A stretch of 64,000 nt of DNA from Serpens gallinarum (GTDB lineage: Bacteria > Pseudomonadota > Gammaproteobacteria > Pseudomonadales > Pseudomonadaceae), in NCBI RefSeq assembly GCF_014836765.1, contig NZ_JACSQG010000001.1:430896-494895 (forward strand). The letters run 5' to 3'. The position numbers were made by a program, and so were the translations under genes. The notes below the pieces were generated by a model that saw nothing but the letters and a program-made list of their open reading frames with translations, was not told the DNA's origin and did not search any database. Within the stretch, counting starts at the first letter, position 1. Each line of letters begins with the position of its first letter. Shown piece after piece: positions 18,553 through 25,982 of this stretch.

Positions 18553-19440
18553 ATGAAAACCCCAAAACGATTGCTCCCTCTGCAAGAGGATGGCCTGATC
18601 GACGAGGTAGTACGCCCGCTGATGAGCGGCAAAGAAGCCGCCGTGTATGTGGTGCGCTGTGGCTCCGAGTTGCGCTGTGCCAAGGTGTACAAGGAGGCTA
18701 ACCAGCGTAGCTTCCGCCAGGCCGCCGAATACCAGGAAGGCCGCAAGGTACGCAGCAGCCGAGCGATGCGCGCGATGGCCAAGGGCTCTAAATACGGTCG
18801 CAAGGAGCAGGAGGAATCCTGGCAAAACGCTGAAGTGGCCGCGTTGTTCAGGCTGGCCGGCGCCGGCGTGCGCGTTCCAAAACCCTATGACTTCCTAGAC
18901 GGCGTGCTATTGATGGAGCTTGTGTCCGACGGCGCCGGCGATGCCGCGCCGCGGCTCAACGACGTCGATCTGTTGCCCGAAGACGCCCGCGAATTCCATG
19001 CCTTCATGATCGGCGAGATCGTCAAGATGCTCTGCGAAGGCCTGGTGCACGGCGACCTGTCGGAGTTCAACGTGCTGCTCGATCCCTACGGCCCGGTGAT
19101 CATTGATCTGCCCCAAGCCGTGGACGCCGCCGGCAACAACCATGCCTTCGCCATGCTCGAGCGTGACGTGCGCAACATGGCTGAGTACTTTGGTCAGTTC
19201 GCGCCTGAGCTGCGCTACACCAAGTACGCCAAGGAAATGTGGGCACTCTACGAGGTCGGCGAGCTGACGCCGGACACGGTGCTCACCGGCGAGTTCGAAG
19301 AGCCGGAAGAAGAGGCTGATGTCGAGTCGGTCATGCGCGAGATCAAGGCGACTCTGGCCGAGCAGGCGCGCCGTGAGGCGATGCTCAATGCCGAGGATGC
19401 ACCGCGCGATATGGAACCGCCGCCGCCCTGGATGCAATAA
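18553..19440 (+). CDS. RIO1-family serine/threonine protein kinase
   Basis: A 295-residue RIO-type atypical kinase. It shows the nucleotide loop MSGKEAAVYVVRC, the ATP lysine in CAKVYKE, the catalytic loop LVHGDLSEFNVLL and the metal-binding IIDLPQAVD. An acidic C-terminal tail (EEPEEEADVE) follows. RIO kinases are best known in archaea and eukaryotes, where they act in small-subunit maturation; the bacterial versions are little studied. The frame is open 30 codons further upstream, but the start ATG 18553 gives the MKTPKR opening expected of the Pseudomonas family members. An AAGGAA about 14 bases upstream is a weak ribosome site. Confidence 0.9.
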   Translation: MKTPKRLLPLQEDGLIDEVVRPLMSGKEAAVYVVRCGSELRCAKVYKEANQRSFRQAAEYQEGRKVRSSRAMRAMAKGSKYGRKEQEESWQNAEVAALFRLAGAGVRVPKPYDFLDGVLLMELVSDGAGDAAPRLNDVDLLPEDAREFHAFMIGEIVKMLCEGLVHGDLSEFNVLLDPYGPVIIDLPQAVDAAGNNHAFAMLERDVRNMAEYFGQFAPELRYTKYAKEMWALYEVGELTPDTVLTGEFEEPEEEADVESVMREIKATLAEQARREAMLNAEDAPRDMEPPPPWMQ

Positions 19441-19552
19441 ACATCCGTCACGGGTGCGGCGAATCGCCTGAATCAGCGGGAAAACTTGACCGCCGCTGTC
19501 GTGGCGCCGAAGCTTGTCGCTTGTTAGTTCGTATCGGTTCGAGGAGTTTGAG

Positions 19553-20017
19553 ATGCAGGGGCACGCACAGGTCGTCGACTATCTGAAAAGCCTGCTAAAG
19601 GGCGAATTGGCGGCCCGGGATCAGTATTTCCTGCATTCCCGGATGTACGACGATTTCGGCTACAGCAAGCTTTACGAGCGCATCAATCATGAAATGGAAG
19701 AGGAAACCCAGCACGCCGATGCGCTGCTGAAACGTATCCTGTTCCTGGAAAGCACGCCGGACATGGTCCCCGATGCGATCAATCCCGGCGCGACGGTGGA
19801 AGAAATGCTGCGCAGCGATCTCGCCTTGGAGTACAAGGTGCGTGCGGCGCTGGCCAAAGGCATCGAGCTGTGCGAACAGCACGGCGACTATGTCACCCGC
19901 GACATGCTCAAGGCCCAGCTCAAGGACACGGAAGAAGACCACGCCTACTGGCTGGAGCAGCAGCTCGGCCTGATCGGGCGTATCGGCCTGCAGAACTATC
20001 TGCAGGCGCAGCTCTGA
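19553..20017 (+). CDS. ftnA: Bacterial ferritin FtnA (annotated as bacterioferritin in many genomes)
   Basis: A 154-residue iron-storage protein of the 24-mer ferritin family. Ferroxidase ligands Glu18, Glu51 and His54 are visible, and [16 protein letters not shown] supplies the late Glu and His. At the haem-ligand position of bacterioferritins (Met52) this protein has Thr52, so it should not bind haem and matches Pseudomonas FtnA rather than BfrB. The ATG at 19553 follows GAGGAG; the 13 upstream in-frame codons from 19514 are ignored. A dispersed inverted repeat lies about 30-95 bases downstream of the stop. Confidence 0.9.
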   Translation: MQGHAQVVDYLKSLLKGELAARDQYFLHSRMYDDFGYSKLYERINHEMEEETQHADALLKRILFLESTPDMVPDAINPGATVEEMLRSDLALEYKVRAALAKGIELCEQHGDYVTRDMLKAQLKDTEEDHAYWLEQQLGLIGRIGLQNYLQAQL

Positions 20018-20045
20018 CGGCGATGGGTTACGCTGTATTTTTCGC

Positions 20046-20113
20046 GGGGTGGATCGCGCTGTTCTGATCCCCACCCTGCGGGGTCATGGTGGATGTAAAA
20101 AACGACATCCACC
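20046..20113. repeat. Dispersed GGTGGAT-type inverted repeat
   Basis: The clearest unit has arms GGTGGATGT (20088-20096) and ACATCCACC (20105-20113) around an A-rich 8-base loop, followed by CTACC. A degenerate copy (GGGGTGGATC with GATCCCCACCC) precedes it from 20046. A related element lies at 46201-46226. These are non-coding dispersed repeats; this one may end ftnA transcription. Confidence 0.65.
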
Positions 20114-20125
20114 CTACCTGCTTAT

Positions 20126-20148
20126 GCAGGAGCGAGCTTGCTCGCGAT
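20126..20148. repeat. REP element
   Basis: GCAGGAGCGAGCTTGCTCGCGAT contains the inverted core GCGAGC-TT-GCTCGC (20132-20145), the form of the abundant repetitive extragenic palindromes of Pseudomonas. Only one copy is present here, between ftnA and cueR. Confidence 0.8.
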
Positions 20149-20273
20149 CACCCGAAGTTAGAAGCTTCGCCAGCACGCTGGCTCCAAGGGCAAGCATTAA
20201 CCCGTGGACGACGCTTTCTCGTCCACCATGAGCCTGCACCGAACCATGCCATCCCACGCGAACTATGCTGCCG

Positions 20274-20681
20274 TCAATGCCCGCTGCAGCAACCTCCGGT
20301 TTCCAGGCTCTTGAGAATCGGGCAATCCGGTCGATCATCGCCGTGGCAATGCTCGACCAGCTCTTGGAGGGTGTTGCGCAGGCTGGTCAATTCCTCAATC
20401 TTGCGATTTAGCTCAGCGATGTGGTCACTGGCCAGCGCCTTGACGTCGGCGCTGGCGCGCTGGCGGTCCTGCCAGAGGGTCAGCAGCTTGCCGACTTCCT
20501 CCAGAGAAAAACCCAGGTCACGGGCGCGCTTGATAAAGGCCAGGCGGTGCAGGTCAGTGGCGTTGTAGCGGCGGTAACCATTGTCGCCACGTCCGGCCGG
20601 CATCAACAGGCCGATGGATTCGTAGTAACGGATCATCTTGGCGGATAGACCGCTCTGTTTGGCTGCCTGACCGATGTTCAT
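20274..20681 (-). CDS. cueR: MerR-family copper(I)-responsive regulator CueR
   Basis: A 135-residue MerR-type activator. The N-terminal winged helix (MNIGQAAKQSGLSAKMIRYYESIGL) is followed by a dimerisation helix and the metal loop with Cys112 and Cys120, exactly the CueR Cu(I)/Ag(I) ligand positions. A GGCCSGH tail may also bind metal. It begins four bases after the copA stop on the same strand, so the pump and its sensor share one transcript. The likely target is the symmetric operator at 23097-23125 before copA, which would make the operon self-regulating. Confidence 0.93.
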   Translation of the reverse strand: MNIGQAAKQSGLSAKMIRYYESIGLLMPAGRGDNGYRRYNATDLHRLAFIKRARDLGFSLEEVGKLLTLWQDRQRASADVKALASDHIAELNRKIEELTSLRNTLQELVEHCHGDDRPDCPILKSLETGGCCSGH

Positions 20682-20685
20682 GGGT

Positions 20686-23064
20686 CTACTCCTTCGGTTT
20701 CCAGGTTTTCAGCAGCAGCGCGTTGCTCACCACGCTGACGCTGGACAGCGCCATGGCCGCGCCAGCGACCACCGGACTGAGGAAGCCCAGCGCAGCCAGC
20801 GGAATGCCGATCAGGTTGTAAATGAACGCCCAGAACAGGTTCTGGCGGATCTTCGCATAGGTGCGCCGGCTGATTTCCAGCGCGGCGGGCACCAAGCGTG
20901 GATCACCACGCATCAGGGTAATGCCAGCGGCGTGCATCGCCACGTCGGTACCGCCGCCCATGGCGATGCCGACATCCGCGGCGGCCAGTGCGGGCGCATC
21001 GTTGATGCCGTCGCCAACCATCGCCACGACCCCACCATCCTCTTTTAGCCGGCCCACTTCGGCGGCCTTGTCGGCCGGCAGCACTTCGGCATGCACATCG
21101 TCGATGCCCAGGCGCTGGGCTACGGCGTTGGCGCTGCCACGATTGTCGCCGCTGATCAGATGAGTGCGGATGCTGCGCTCATGCAAGGCGGCGACAGCTT
21201 CGGCTGCGCCGTCCTTGAGCGTGTCGCCAAAGGCGAACAGGCCGATCACGCGAGCGCTCGGTGCGGTTTCGATCAGCCAGGACAGGGTGCGCCCTTCGGC
21301 TTCCCAGTCGGCTGCGCGCTGCGCTAAATCCCCTGGCTGCAGGCCGCTTTCCACCAGTAGACGATGATTGCCCAGGGCCAATTGACGGCCCTCCAATGCG
21401 CCGGCAATGCCGCGGCCGCTGAGGGCCTGGCTGTTTTGGACCTCGGGTACTACCAATTGGCGTTCGGCGCAGTCATCCAGCACGGCGCGGGCCAGCGGGT
21501 GTTCACTGCCGCGTTGCAGAGCGCCGGCCAGGCGCAACAGCGAGGCTTCATCGCCATCGACAGCATGCAGATGGACGATGCGCGGTTTGCCGGAGGTCAG
21601 GGTGCCGGTCTTGTCGAAGGCCACTGAGGTAACGGCGTGGGCGACTTCCAGGGCTTCGGCGTCCTTGATCAGGATGCCGTGGCGCGCCGCCACGCCGGTG
21701 CCGGCCATGATCGCGGCAGGCGTGGCCAGGCCCAGGGCGCAAGGGCAGGCAATGACCAGCACGGCCACGGCGTTGATCAGCGCGGTTTCCAGCGCAGCGC
21801 CGGCCAGCAGCCAGCCGCCAAGGGTGAACAGGGCGATGACCAGCACCGCCGGGACGAACACTTCACTGACCCGGTCGACCAGTTTCTGAATGGGCGCCTT
21901 GGCCGCCTGGGCGTCTTCCACCAGGCGGATAATGCGCGCCAGCACGCTTTCCCCGCCCAGGGCCGTGGTACGCACGATCAGCCGGCCTTCGCCGTTGATG
22001 GCCCCACCGGTCACTGGGCTGCCGGGCTGCTTGGTCACGGGCAGGCTTTCGCCGGAAATCAATGCCTCGTCGGCCTGGCTTTCGCCGTCGATTACTTCGC
22101 CATCCACCGGGAAGCGTTCGCCGGGCTTGACCACCACGATGTCACCCAGGCGCAGAGCCGCAATGGCGACATTTTCCTCACGTCCCTCGACCAGGCGCAG
22201 AGCGCGTTCCGGGCGGAGGGCTTCAAGGGCACGAATCGCCGCGCTGGTTTGGCGCTTGGCGCGGCTTTCCAGATATTTGCCCAGCAGCACCAAGGCGATG
22301 ACCACCGCCGAAGCTTCGAAATACAAGTGAGGCATCTGCCCGGCCGGCGTGGCCCACCATTGATAAAGGCTCAGCCCGTAGCCGGCGCTGGTGCCCAGCG
22401 CGACCAGCAGGTCCATGTTGCCGCTACCGGCGCGCACGGCCTTGTAGGCCGCCTTGTAGAAGCGTGCGCCGAGGATGAATTGCACTGGGGTGGCGAGCAG
22501 GAACTGCGCCCAGGCCGGCAGCATCCAGTGCTGGCCGAACAGGTCGCCGAACATGGGGATCACCAGCGGGGCGGCCAGGACCAGGGCGGCGATTACTGTC
22601 CAGCGCTCGCGGCGCAAGCGCTGTTCGGCAGTGTGTGTGGCGGGCTGGCGCTCGCCGATGAGGTTGGCCCGGTAGCCGGCCTTGTTCACCGCCTGAATCA
22701 GCGCAGCGGGATCGGGCTGACCAAGTAATTCGACGTGGGCACGCTCGCTGGCCAGGTTGACGCTGGCACGGCGCACACCAGGTGCCTTGAGCAGGGCGCG
22801 TTCGACGCGGCCGACACAGCTGGAGCAGGTCATGCCTTCGATGGCCAGCTCGACATGTTGGCTGGGTACGCTGTAGCCGGCGCGGTCCACGGCATCGATC
22901 AACTGATCGAGAGCCACACCTTCAGTCTCGACATGGGCGCGCTCGCTGGCCAAATTGACCTGGACGCGTTGCACGCCGGGGACTTTTTCCAAGGCGCGTT
23001 CGACGCGACCGACGCAGCTGGCACAGGTCATGCCGTTGATGGGGAAATCGACAGTGGCCGACAT
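20686..23064 (-). CDS. copA: Cu(I)-exporting P1B-type ATPase CopA
   Basis: A 792-residue copper pump that moves Cu(I) out of the cytoplasm. Two N-terminal metal-binding domains carry CxxC motifs (Cys14/Cys17 and Cys80/Cys83). The membrane CPC motif is in [15 protein letters not shown], and the phosphorylated Asp is in [21 protein letters not shown] segment and the [10 protein letters not shown] hinge complete the P-type core. The start ATG is preceded by GGAGGA. Its promoter region overlaps the 3' end of the NalD-like gene and holds a CueR-type operator. Cotranscribed with cueR. Confidence 0.96.
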   Translation of the reverse strand: MSATVDFPINGMTCASCVGRVERALEKVPGVQRVQVNLASERAHVETEGVALDQLIDAVDRAGYSVPSQHVELAIEGMTCSSCVGRVERALLKAPGVRRASVNLASERAHVELLGQPDPAALIQAVNKAGYRANLIGERQPATHTAEQRLRRERWTVIAALVLAAPLVIPMFGDLFGQHWMLPAWAQFLLATPVQFILGARFYKAAYKAVRAGSGNMDLLVALGTSAGYGLSLYQWWATPAGQMPHLYFEASAVVIALVLLGKYLESRAKRQTSAAIRALEALRPERALRLVEGREENVAIAALRLGDIVVVKPGERFPVDGEVIDGESQADEALISGESLPVTKQPGSPVTGGAINGEGRLIVRTTALGGESVLARIIRLVEDAQAAKAPIQKLVDRVSEVFVPAVLVIALFTLGGWLLAGAALETALINAVAVLVIACPCALGLATPAAIMAGTGVAARHGILIKDAEALEVAHAVTSVAFDKTGTLTSGKPRIVHLHAVDGDEASLLRLAGALQRGSEHPLARAVLDDCAERQLVVPEVQNSQALSGRGIAGALEGRQLALGNHRLLVESGLQPGDLAQRAADWEAEGRTLSWLIETAPSARVIGLFAFGDTLKDGAAEAVAALHERSIRTHLISGDNRGSANAVAQRLGIDDVHAEVLPADKAAEVGRLKEDGGVVAMVGDGINDAPALAAADVGIAMGGGTDVAMHAAGITLMRGDPRLVPAALEISRRTYAKIRQNLFWAFIYNLIGIPLAALGFLSPVVAGAAMALSSVSVVSNALLLKTWKPKE

Positions 23065-23096
23065 AAGGTGTCCTCCTGAAAGGTCACCCTATGCTC

Positions 23097-23125
23097 AAGC
23101 TTGACCTCGTGGCAAGGTCAAGCTT
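23097..23125 (-). promoter_or_regulatory. CueR-type operator and promoter of copA-cueR
   Basis: The 11-base arms AAGCTTGACCT (23097-23107) and AGGTCAAGCTT (23115-23125) are perfectly inverted around a 7-base centre. Read on the minus strand it gives TTGACC as a -35 and a TAGGGT-like -10 about 18-19 bases on, the elongated spacing of MerR-family promoters. It lies 33 bases before copA and overlaps the end of the NalD-like gene by 8 bases. Confidence 0.85.
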
Positions 23126-23744
23126 TAGGCAGTGGGTCGCGAATCAGCCCGCGAAACAGCGCCTCGAACATGGGGGCGGCATCGCGCTCGGGGTCGAACA
23201 AGTGGGGCGCGCGCAGCCAATCGCTGATCAGCCCGATCAGCATGCCATGTACGGCGCGCGAGGCTTGAAAGGCACTGATACCTGGGTGCAATTGCCCGCG
23301 GGTTTGGCAGTCAGTCAGCAGGCGTTCGCAAATGTCGATGAACTGCTGGATGAACAGGTTGTTGCGATCTTCCGCTTCGCGCAGCTCTTCGGTGAATTCG
23401 CAGCGATGCATGAGAATGGTCAGCAGGCGGCGTTTTTGCTCGCTTTGGGTCAGCAACTTCAGCCCGGCAATGCACAGATTGCACAGTGACTGCAGGGAGA
23501 GTTCCGGATCGGAGCTGAGCTTTTCCGCCAATTGCTCAGGCGGCAAACGCACCTGGTTGAGCATGTCGTTAAACAGGTGCGCCTTGTTTTCAAAGTGCCA
23601 ATACACCGCGCCCCGCGTCACTCCCGCGGCGCGGGCGATGTGCTCCAGGCTGGTATGAGCAACCCCTTTCTCCATAAACAGCACTTCAGCTGCGGCAAGA
23701 ATGGAGGTGCGGGTTTTTTCGGCATCTTCTTTGGTGCGGCGCAT
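23118..23744 (-). CDS. TetR-family repressor, NalD/TtgR-like
   Basis: A 208-residue TetR-type regulator. The helix-turn-helix is in TSLEHIARAAGVTRGAVYWHFENKAHLF, and the opening MRRTKEDAEKTRTSIL closely matches NalD of Pseudomonas aeruginosa, a secondary repressor of the mexAB-oprM efflux operon. The local setting agrees: an MFS gene is divergent on one side and copA lies on the other. The ATG at 23744 was chosen to match that opening; the frame extends to 23789. No RND pump is in the window, so its target may be the divergent MFS gene, a distant efflux operon, or both. Confidence 0.82.
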   Translation of the reverse strand: MRRTKEDAEKTRTSILAAAEVLFMEKGVAHTSLEHIARAAGVTRGAVYWHFENKAHLFNDMLNQVRLPPEQLAEKLSSDPELSLQSLCNLCIAGLKLLTQSEQKRRLLTILMHRCEFTEELREAEDRNNLFIQQFIDICERLLTDCQTRGQLHPGISAFQASRAVHGMLIGLISDWLRAPHLFDPERDAAPMFEALFRGLIRDPLPKA

Positions 23745-23807
23745 AGATATATTTTGGAGAGAACCTGGCCAGGGGATGTCATAGAGCAAGCATTGTCGAC
23801 CCCCTAT

Positions 23808-23829
23808 TTACAAACGTCAATGTATGTAA
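23808..23829. promoter_or_regulatory. Candidate TetR-type operator in the nalD/MFS divergent region
   Basis: A 22-base imperfect palindrome with outer arms TTACA and TGTAA and inner AC/GT pairs lies between the divergent genes. The sequence TATTTACAAAC with a right-hand ATGTAAG resembles the TtgR operator of Pseudomonas putida as remembered. Binding by the adjacent NalD-like repressor is inferred. Confidence 0.6.
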
Positions 23830-23903
23830 GAAAGTCGCCAGCCCCGCTTGTTCTCTTTTTTGACAGCGCTTCGCTGCCGGTTCGCTCGGAGATTTGCCCC
23901 CAC

Positions 23904-25094
23904 ATGCCTTTACGCTTGCTCTTGGTGCTCGGCGCGTTGTCCGCGTTCGGGCCGCTGGCCATTGATTTTTATCTGCCGAGTTTCCCGGCGCTGGCCCGTG
24001 ATTTTGCGACGGATGTCGAGCATGTGCAGCAGTCACTAGCCGTGTACTTCATCGGCCTGGCTCTGGGGCAATTGATCTACGGACCATTGGCCGACCGCTT
24101 TGGCCGCCGCGGGCCGCTGTTGTTCGGCGTCAGCCTGTTTACCCTGGCGTCTGCGGCCTGCGCCCTGGCGCCTAGCCTGGAATGGCTGATTGCTGCGCGC
24201 TTTGTGCAGGCGCTCGGTGGGTGCGCGGGAATGGTGGTCTCACGCGCGGTGGTGCGTGATCTGTGCGAGCCGGTGGATGCCGCCAAAGTATTTTCCCAGC
24301 TGATGTTGGTCATGGGCCTGGCCCCGATTCTCGCCCCCATGCTCGGTGGGCTGTTGCTCGAGTTGTTCAGCTGGCGGTCGATTTTCATCAGCCTCACCCT
24401 GTTCAGTATCCTAGCGGGGCTGGGGATTGCCCTGTGGTTGCCGGAAACCCTTCCGACCCAACTGCCCCGCGCGCCCCTGCGCGGTACCTTGAAGCGCTAC
24501 GTAGGGTTGTTCGGGGATCATGAATTCCTCGCCTTCGGGCTCTCCGGGGGCCTGGCCATGGCCGGCATGTTCGCCTATATCGCCGGTTCGCCTTTTGTAT
24601 TCATCGAGTTGTACGGCATTCCGGCCGAGCACTATGGCTGGCTGTTCGGCACCAACGCGGCGGGCTTTATCATCGCGGCGCAGATCAATGCCTGGCTGAT
24701 GCGTTTTCGCGGACCGGGGTTCTGGTTGCGGCGCTTGAGCGGGCTGTATTTGCTGTGCGCCTTGTCATTGCTGACACTGGCCAGTTTGGACGCGGTGCCG
24801 CTGTGGCTGCTGATGATTCCGTTGTTTCTCAGCATGGCCTGCCTCGGGTGTATTGCGCCGAATGCGGCGGCCTGCGCTATGGCTCGCCAGGGCCACCAGG
24901 CGGGCAGCGCTTCGGCCTTGATGGGCAGCCTGCAATTTGCGGTGGCGGGGCTGGCCTCGGCACTGGTCGGCGTGTTGCACGATGGCAGTGCGCTGCCCAT
25001 GGCAATGGTGATTGCCGGTTGTGCATTGTTGGCGGCAGTGCTGGCCTGGTACAGCGGACAGTTGGAGCGCCAGGCACTGAGCACGCTGTCCTAG
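23904..25094 (+). CDS. MFS multidrug efflux transporter, Bcr/CflA type
   Basis: A 396-residue, 12-helix major facilitator. MPLRLLLVLGALSAFGPLAIDFYLPSFP contains the ALxxFGPLAIDxYLP motif characteristic of Bcr/CflA drug transporters. GPLADRFGRRGPLLFG is the loop 2-3 signature, and the helix 5 segment near APILAPMLGG matches the drug:H+ antiporter-1 pattern. It probably expels small toxic compounds. The same frame is open upstream to 23532, but that portion lies over the NalD-like gene; ATG 23904 gives the family N-terminus. Control by the divergent TetR repressor is likely. Confidence 0.9.
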   Translation: MPLRLLLVLGALSAFGPLAIDFYLPSFPALARDFATDVEHVQQSLAVYFIGLALGQLIYGPLADRFGRRGPLLFGVSLFTLASAACALAPSLEWLIAARFVQALGGCAGMVVSRAVVRDLCEPVDAAKVFSQLMLVMGLAPILAPMLGGLLLELFSWRSIFISLTLFSILAGLGIALWLPETLPTQLPRAPLRGTLKRYVGLFGDHEFLAFGLSGGLAMAGMFAYIAGSPFVFIELYGIPAEHYGWLFGTNAAGFIIAAQINAWLMRFRGPGFWLRRLSGLYLLCALSLLTLASLDAVPLWLLMIPLFLSMACLGCIAPNAAACAMARQGHQAGSASALMGSLQFAVAGLASALVGVLHDGSALPMAMVIAGCALLAAVLAWYSGQLERQALSTLS

Positions 25095-25300
25095 CGGCCG
25101 GGCGGTTGCGCCACTTGTTGCCTGGCCGTTCGGGGTAACCCGAGCGGTCTAGGGCGGGCCGCCTCGGTGGGCTGTCACTTAGGGTGATGCGCAAGCGATT
25201 GCCTGCAGTGCGCAGCTTCTTGCGAGAGAATGGGCCTGAATGGTTTGAGAGGTGTTGGGCGATTGGCGTATCTGGCTGATATTTAAAGGTAATTTAAATC

Positions 25301-25315
25301 TGGCACTGAATTCGC
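25301..25315 (+). promoter_or_regulatory. Candidate sigma-54 (RpoN) promoter of hcp
   Basis: TGGCACTGAATTCGC matches the RpoN -24/-12 consensus TGGCAC-N5-TTGC with one mismatch and keeps the 10-base GG-to-GC spacing. An AT-rich tract lies just upstream (25278-25300). Transcription would start near 25327, about 50 bases before the hcp ATG. RpoN control of hcp/vgrG loci is established in several T6SS-bearing bacteria. Confidence 0.65.
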
Positions 25316-25375
25316 CTGGCTCCGGGTTCCGAATCGACACAGCGATTCATCACCACCCGCAAGGAGCACCCCCAT

Positions 25376-25894
25376 ATGCCCACTCCCTCTTTTCTGTCCA
25401 TCGAAGGCAGCAAGCAAGGCCTGATCACCGCCGGCACCTTCACCGAAGACTCGGTCGGCAACATCTTCCAGGAAGGCCATGAAGACCAGATCCTGGTCCA
25501 GGCCTTCAGCCACCAGGTGATCATCCCCCGCGACCCGCAGTCCGGTCAGCCCACCGGCCAGCGCGTGCACAAGCCGCTGATGATCACCAAGGTGTTCGAC
25601 AAGTCCTCGCCGCTGATCTTCAACGCCCTGACCTCCGGCGAGCGTCTGAACAAGTGCCGCCTGGAGTGGTACCGCACCTCGGCCACCGGCACTCAGGAGC
25701 ACTACTTCACCATCGAGCTGGAAGATGCGGTGATCGTCGACGTGCAGTCGCGCATGCCCAACTGCCAGGACCCGGCCATGTCCCATTTCACCCACCTGGA
25801 AGACGTCTACTTCACCTACCGCAAGATCGTCTGGACTCACGAAGTTGCCGGCACCTCCGGTTCGGACGACTGGCGCACAGCGAACGTCGGTTAA
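25376..25894 (+). CDS. hcp: Type VI secretion system tube protein Hcp
   Basis: Hcp forms the hexameric inner tube expelled by the T6SS. The 172-residue product opens MPTPSFLSIEGSKQGLITAG and contains TEDSVGNIFQEGHEDQILVQ, GQRVHKPLMITKVFDKSSP and VYFTYRKIVWTHE, all typical of the Hcp1 family. AGGAG precedes the ATG by 9 bases. It lies first in a five-gene island with vgrG, adaptor, effector and immunity genes. A strong hairpin just after the stop would lower read-through so that tube protein outnumbers spike. No T6SS structural genes accompany it here, so assembly proteins must be encoded elsewhere. Confidence 0.95.
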   Translation: MPTPSFLSIEGSKQGLITAGTFTEDSVGNIFQEGHEDQILVQAFSHQVIIPRDPQSGQPTGQRVHKPLMITKVFDKSSPLIFNALTSGERLNKCRLEWYRTSATGTQEHYFTIELEDAVIVDVQSRMPNCQDPAMSHFTHLEDVYFTYRKIVWTHEVAGTSGSDDWRTANVG

Positions 25895-25905
25895 CCTCTG
25901 GCTTC

Positions 25906-25939
25906 CCCCTTCGGCCTTTCCCCCCGCAGGCCGAAGGGG
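25906..25939 (+). terminator. Intrinsic attenuator between hcp and vgrG
   Basis: Arms at 25906-25917 and 25928-25939 form a perfect 12-bp stem with a 10-base loop, followed by GTTTC. The short T-run suggests partial termination, which would let hcp be made in excess of vgrG. Confidence 0.75.
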
Positions 25940-25968
25940 TTTCACGGACGATTCATTTCACGGACGAT
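25940..25968 (+). repeat. 13-bp direct repeat before vgrG
   Basis: TTTCACGGACGAT occurs at 25940-25952 and again at 25956-25968, separated by three bases, directly downstream of the attenuator. It could be a slippage duplication or a binding site; no function is known. Confidence 0.7.
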
Positions 25969-25982
25969 CACGAGGTATCACG

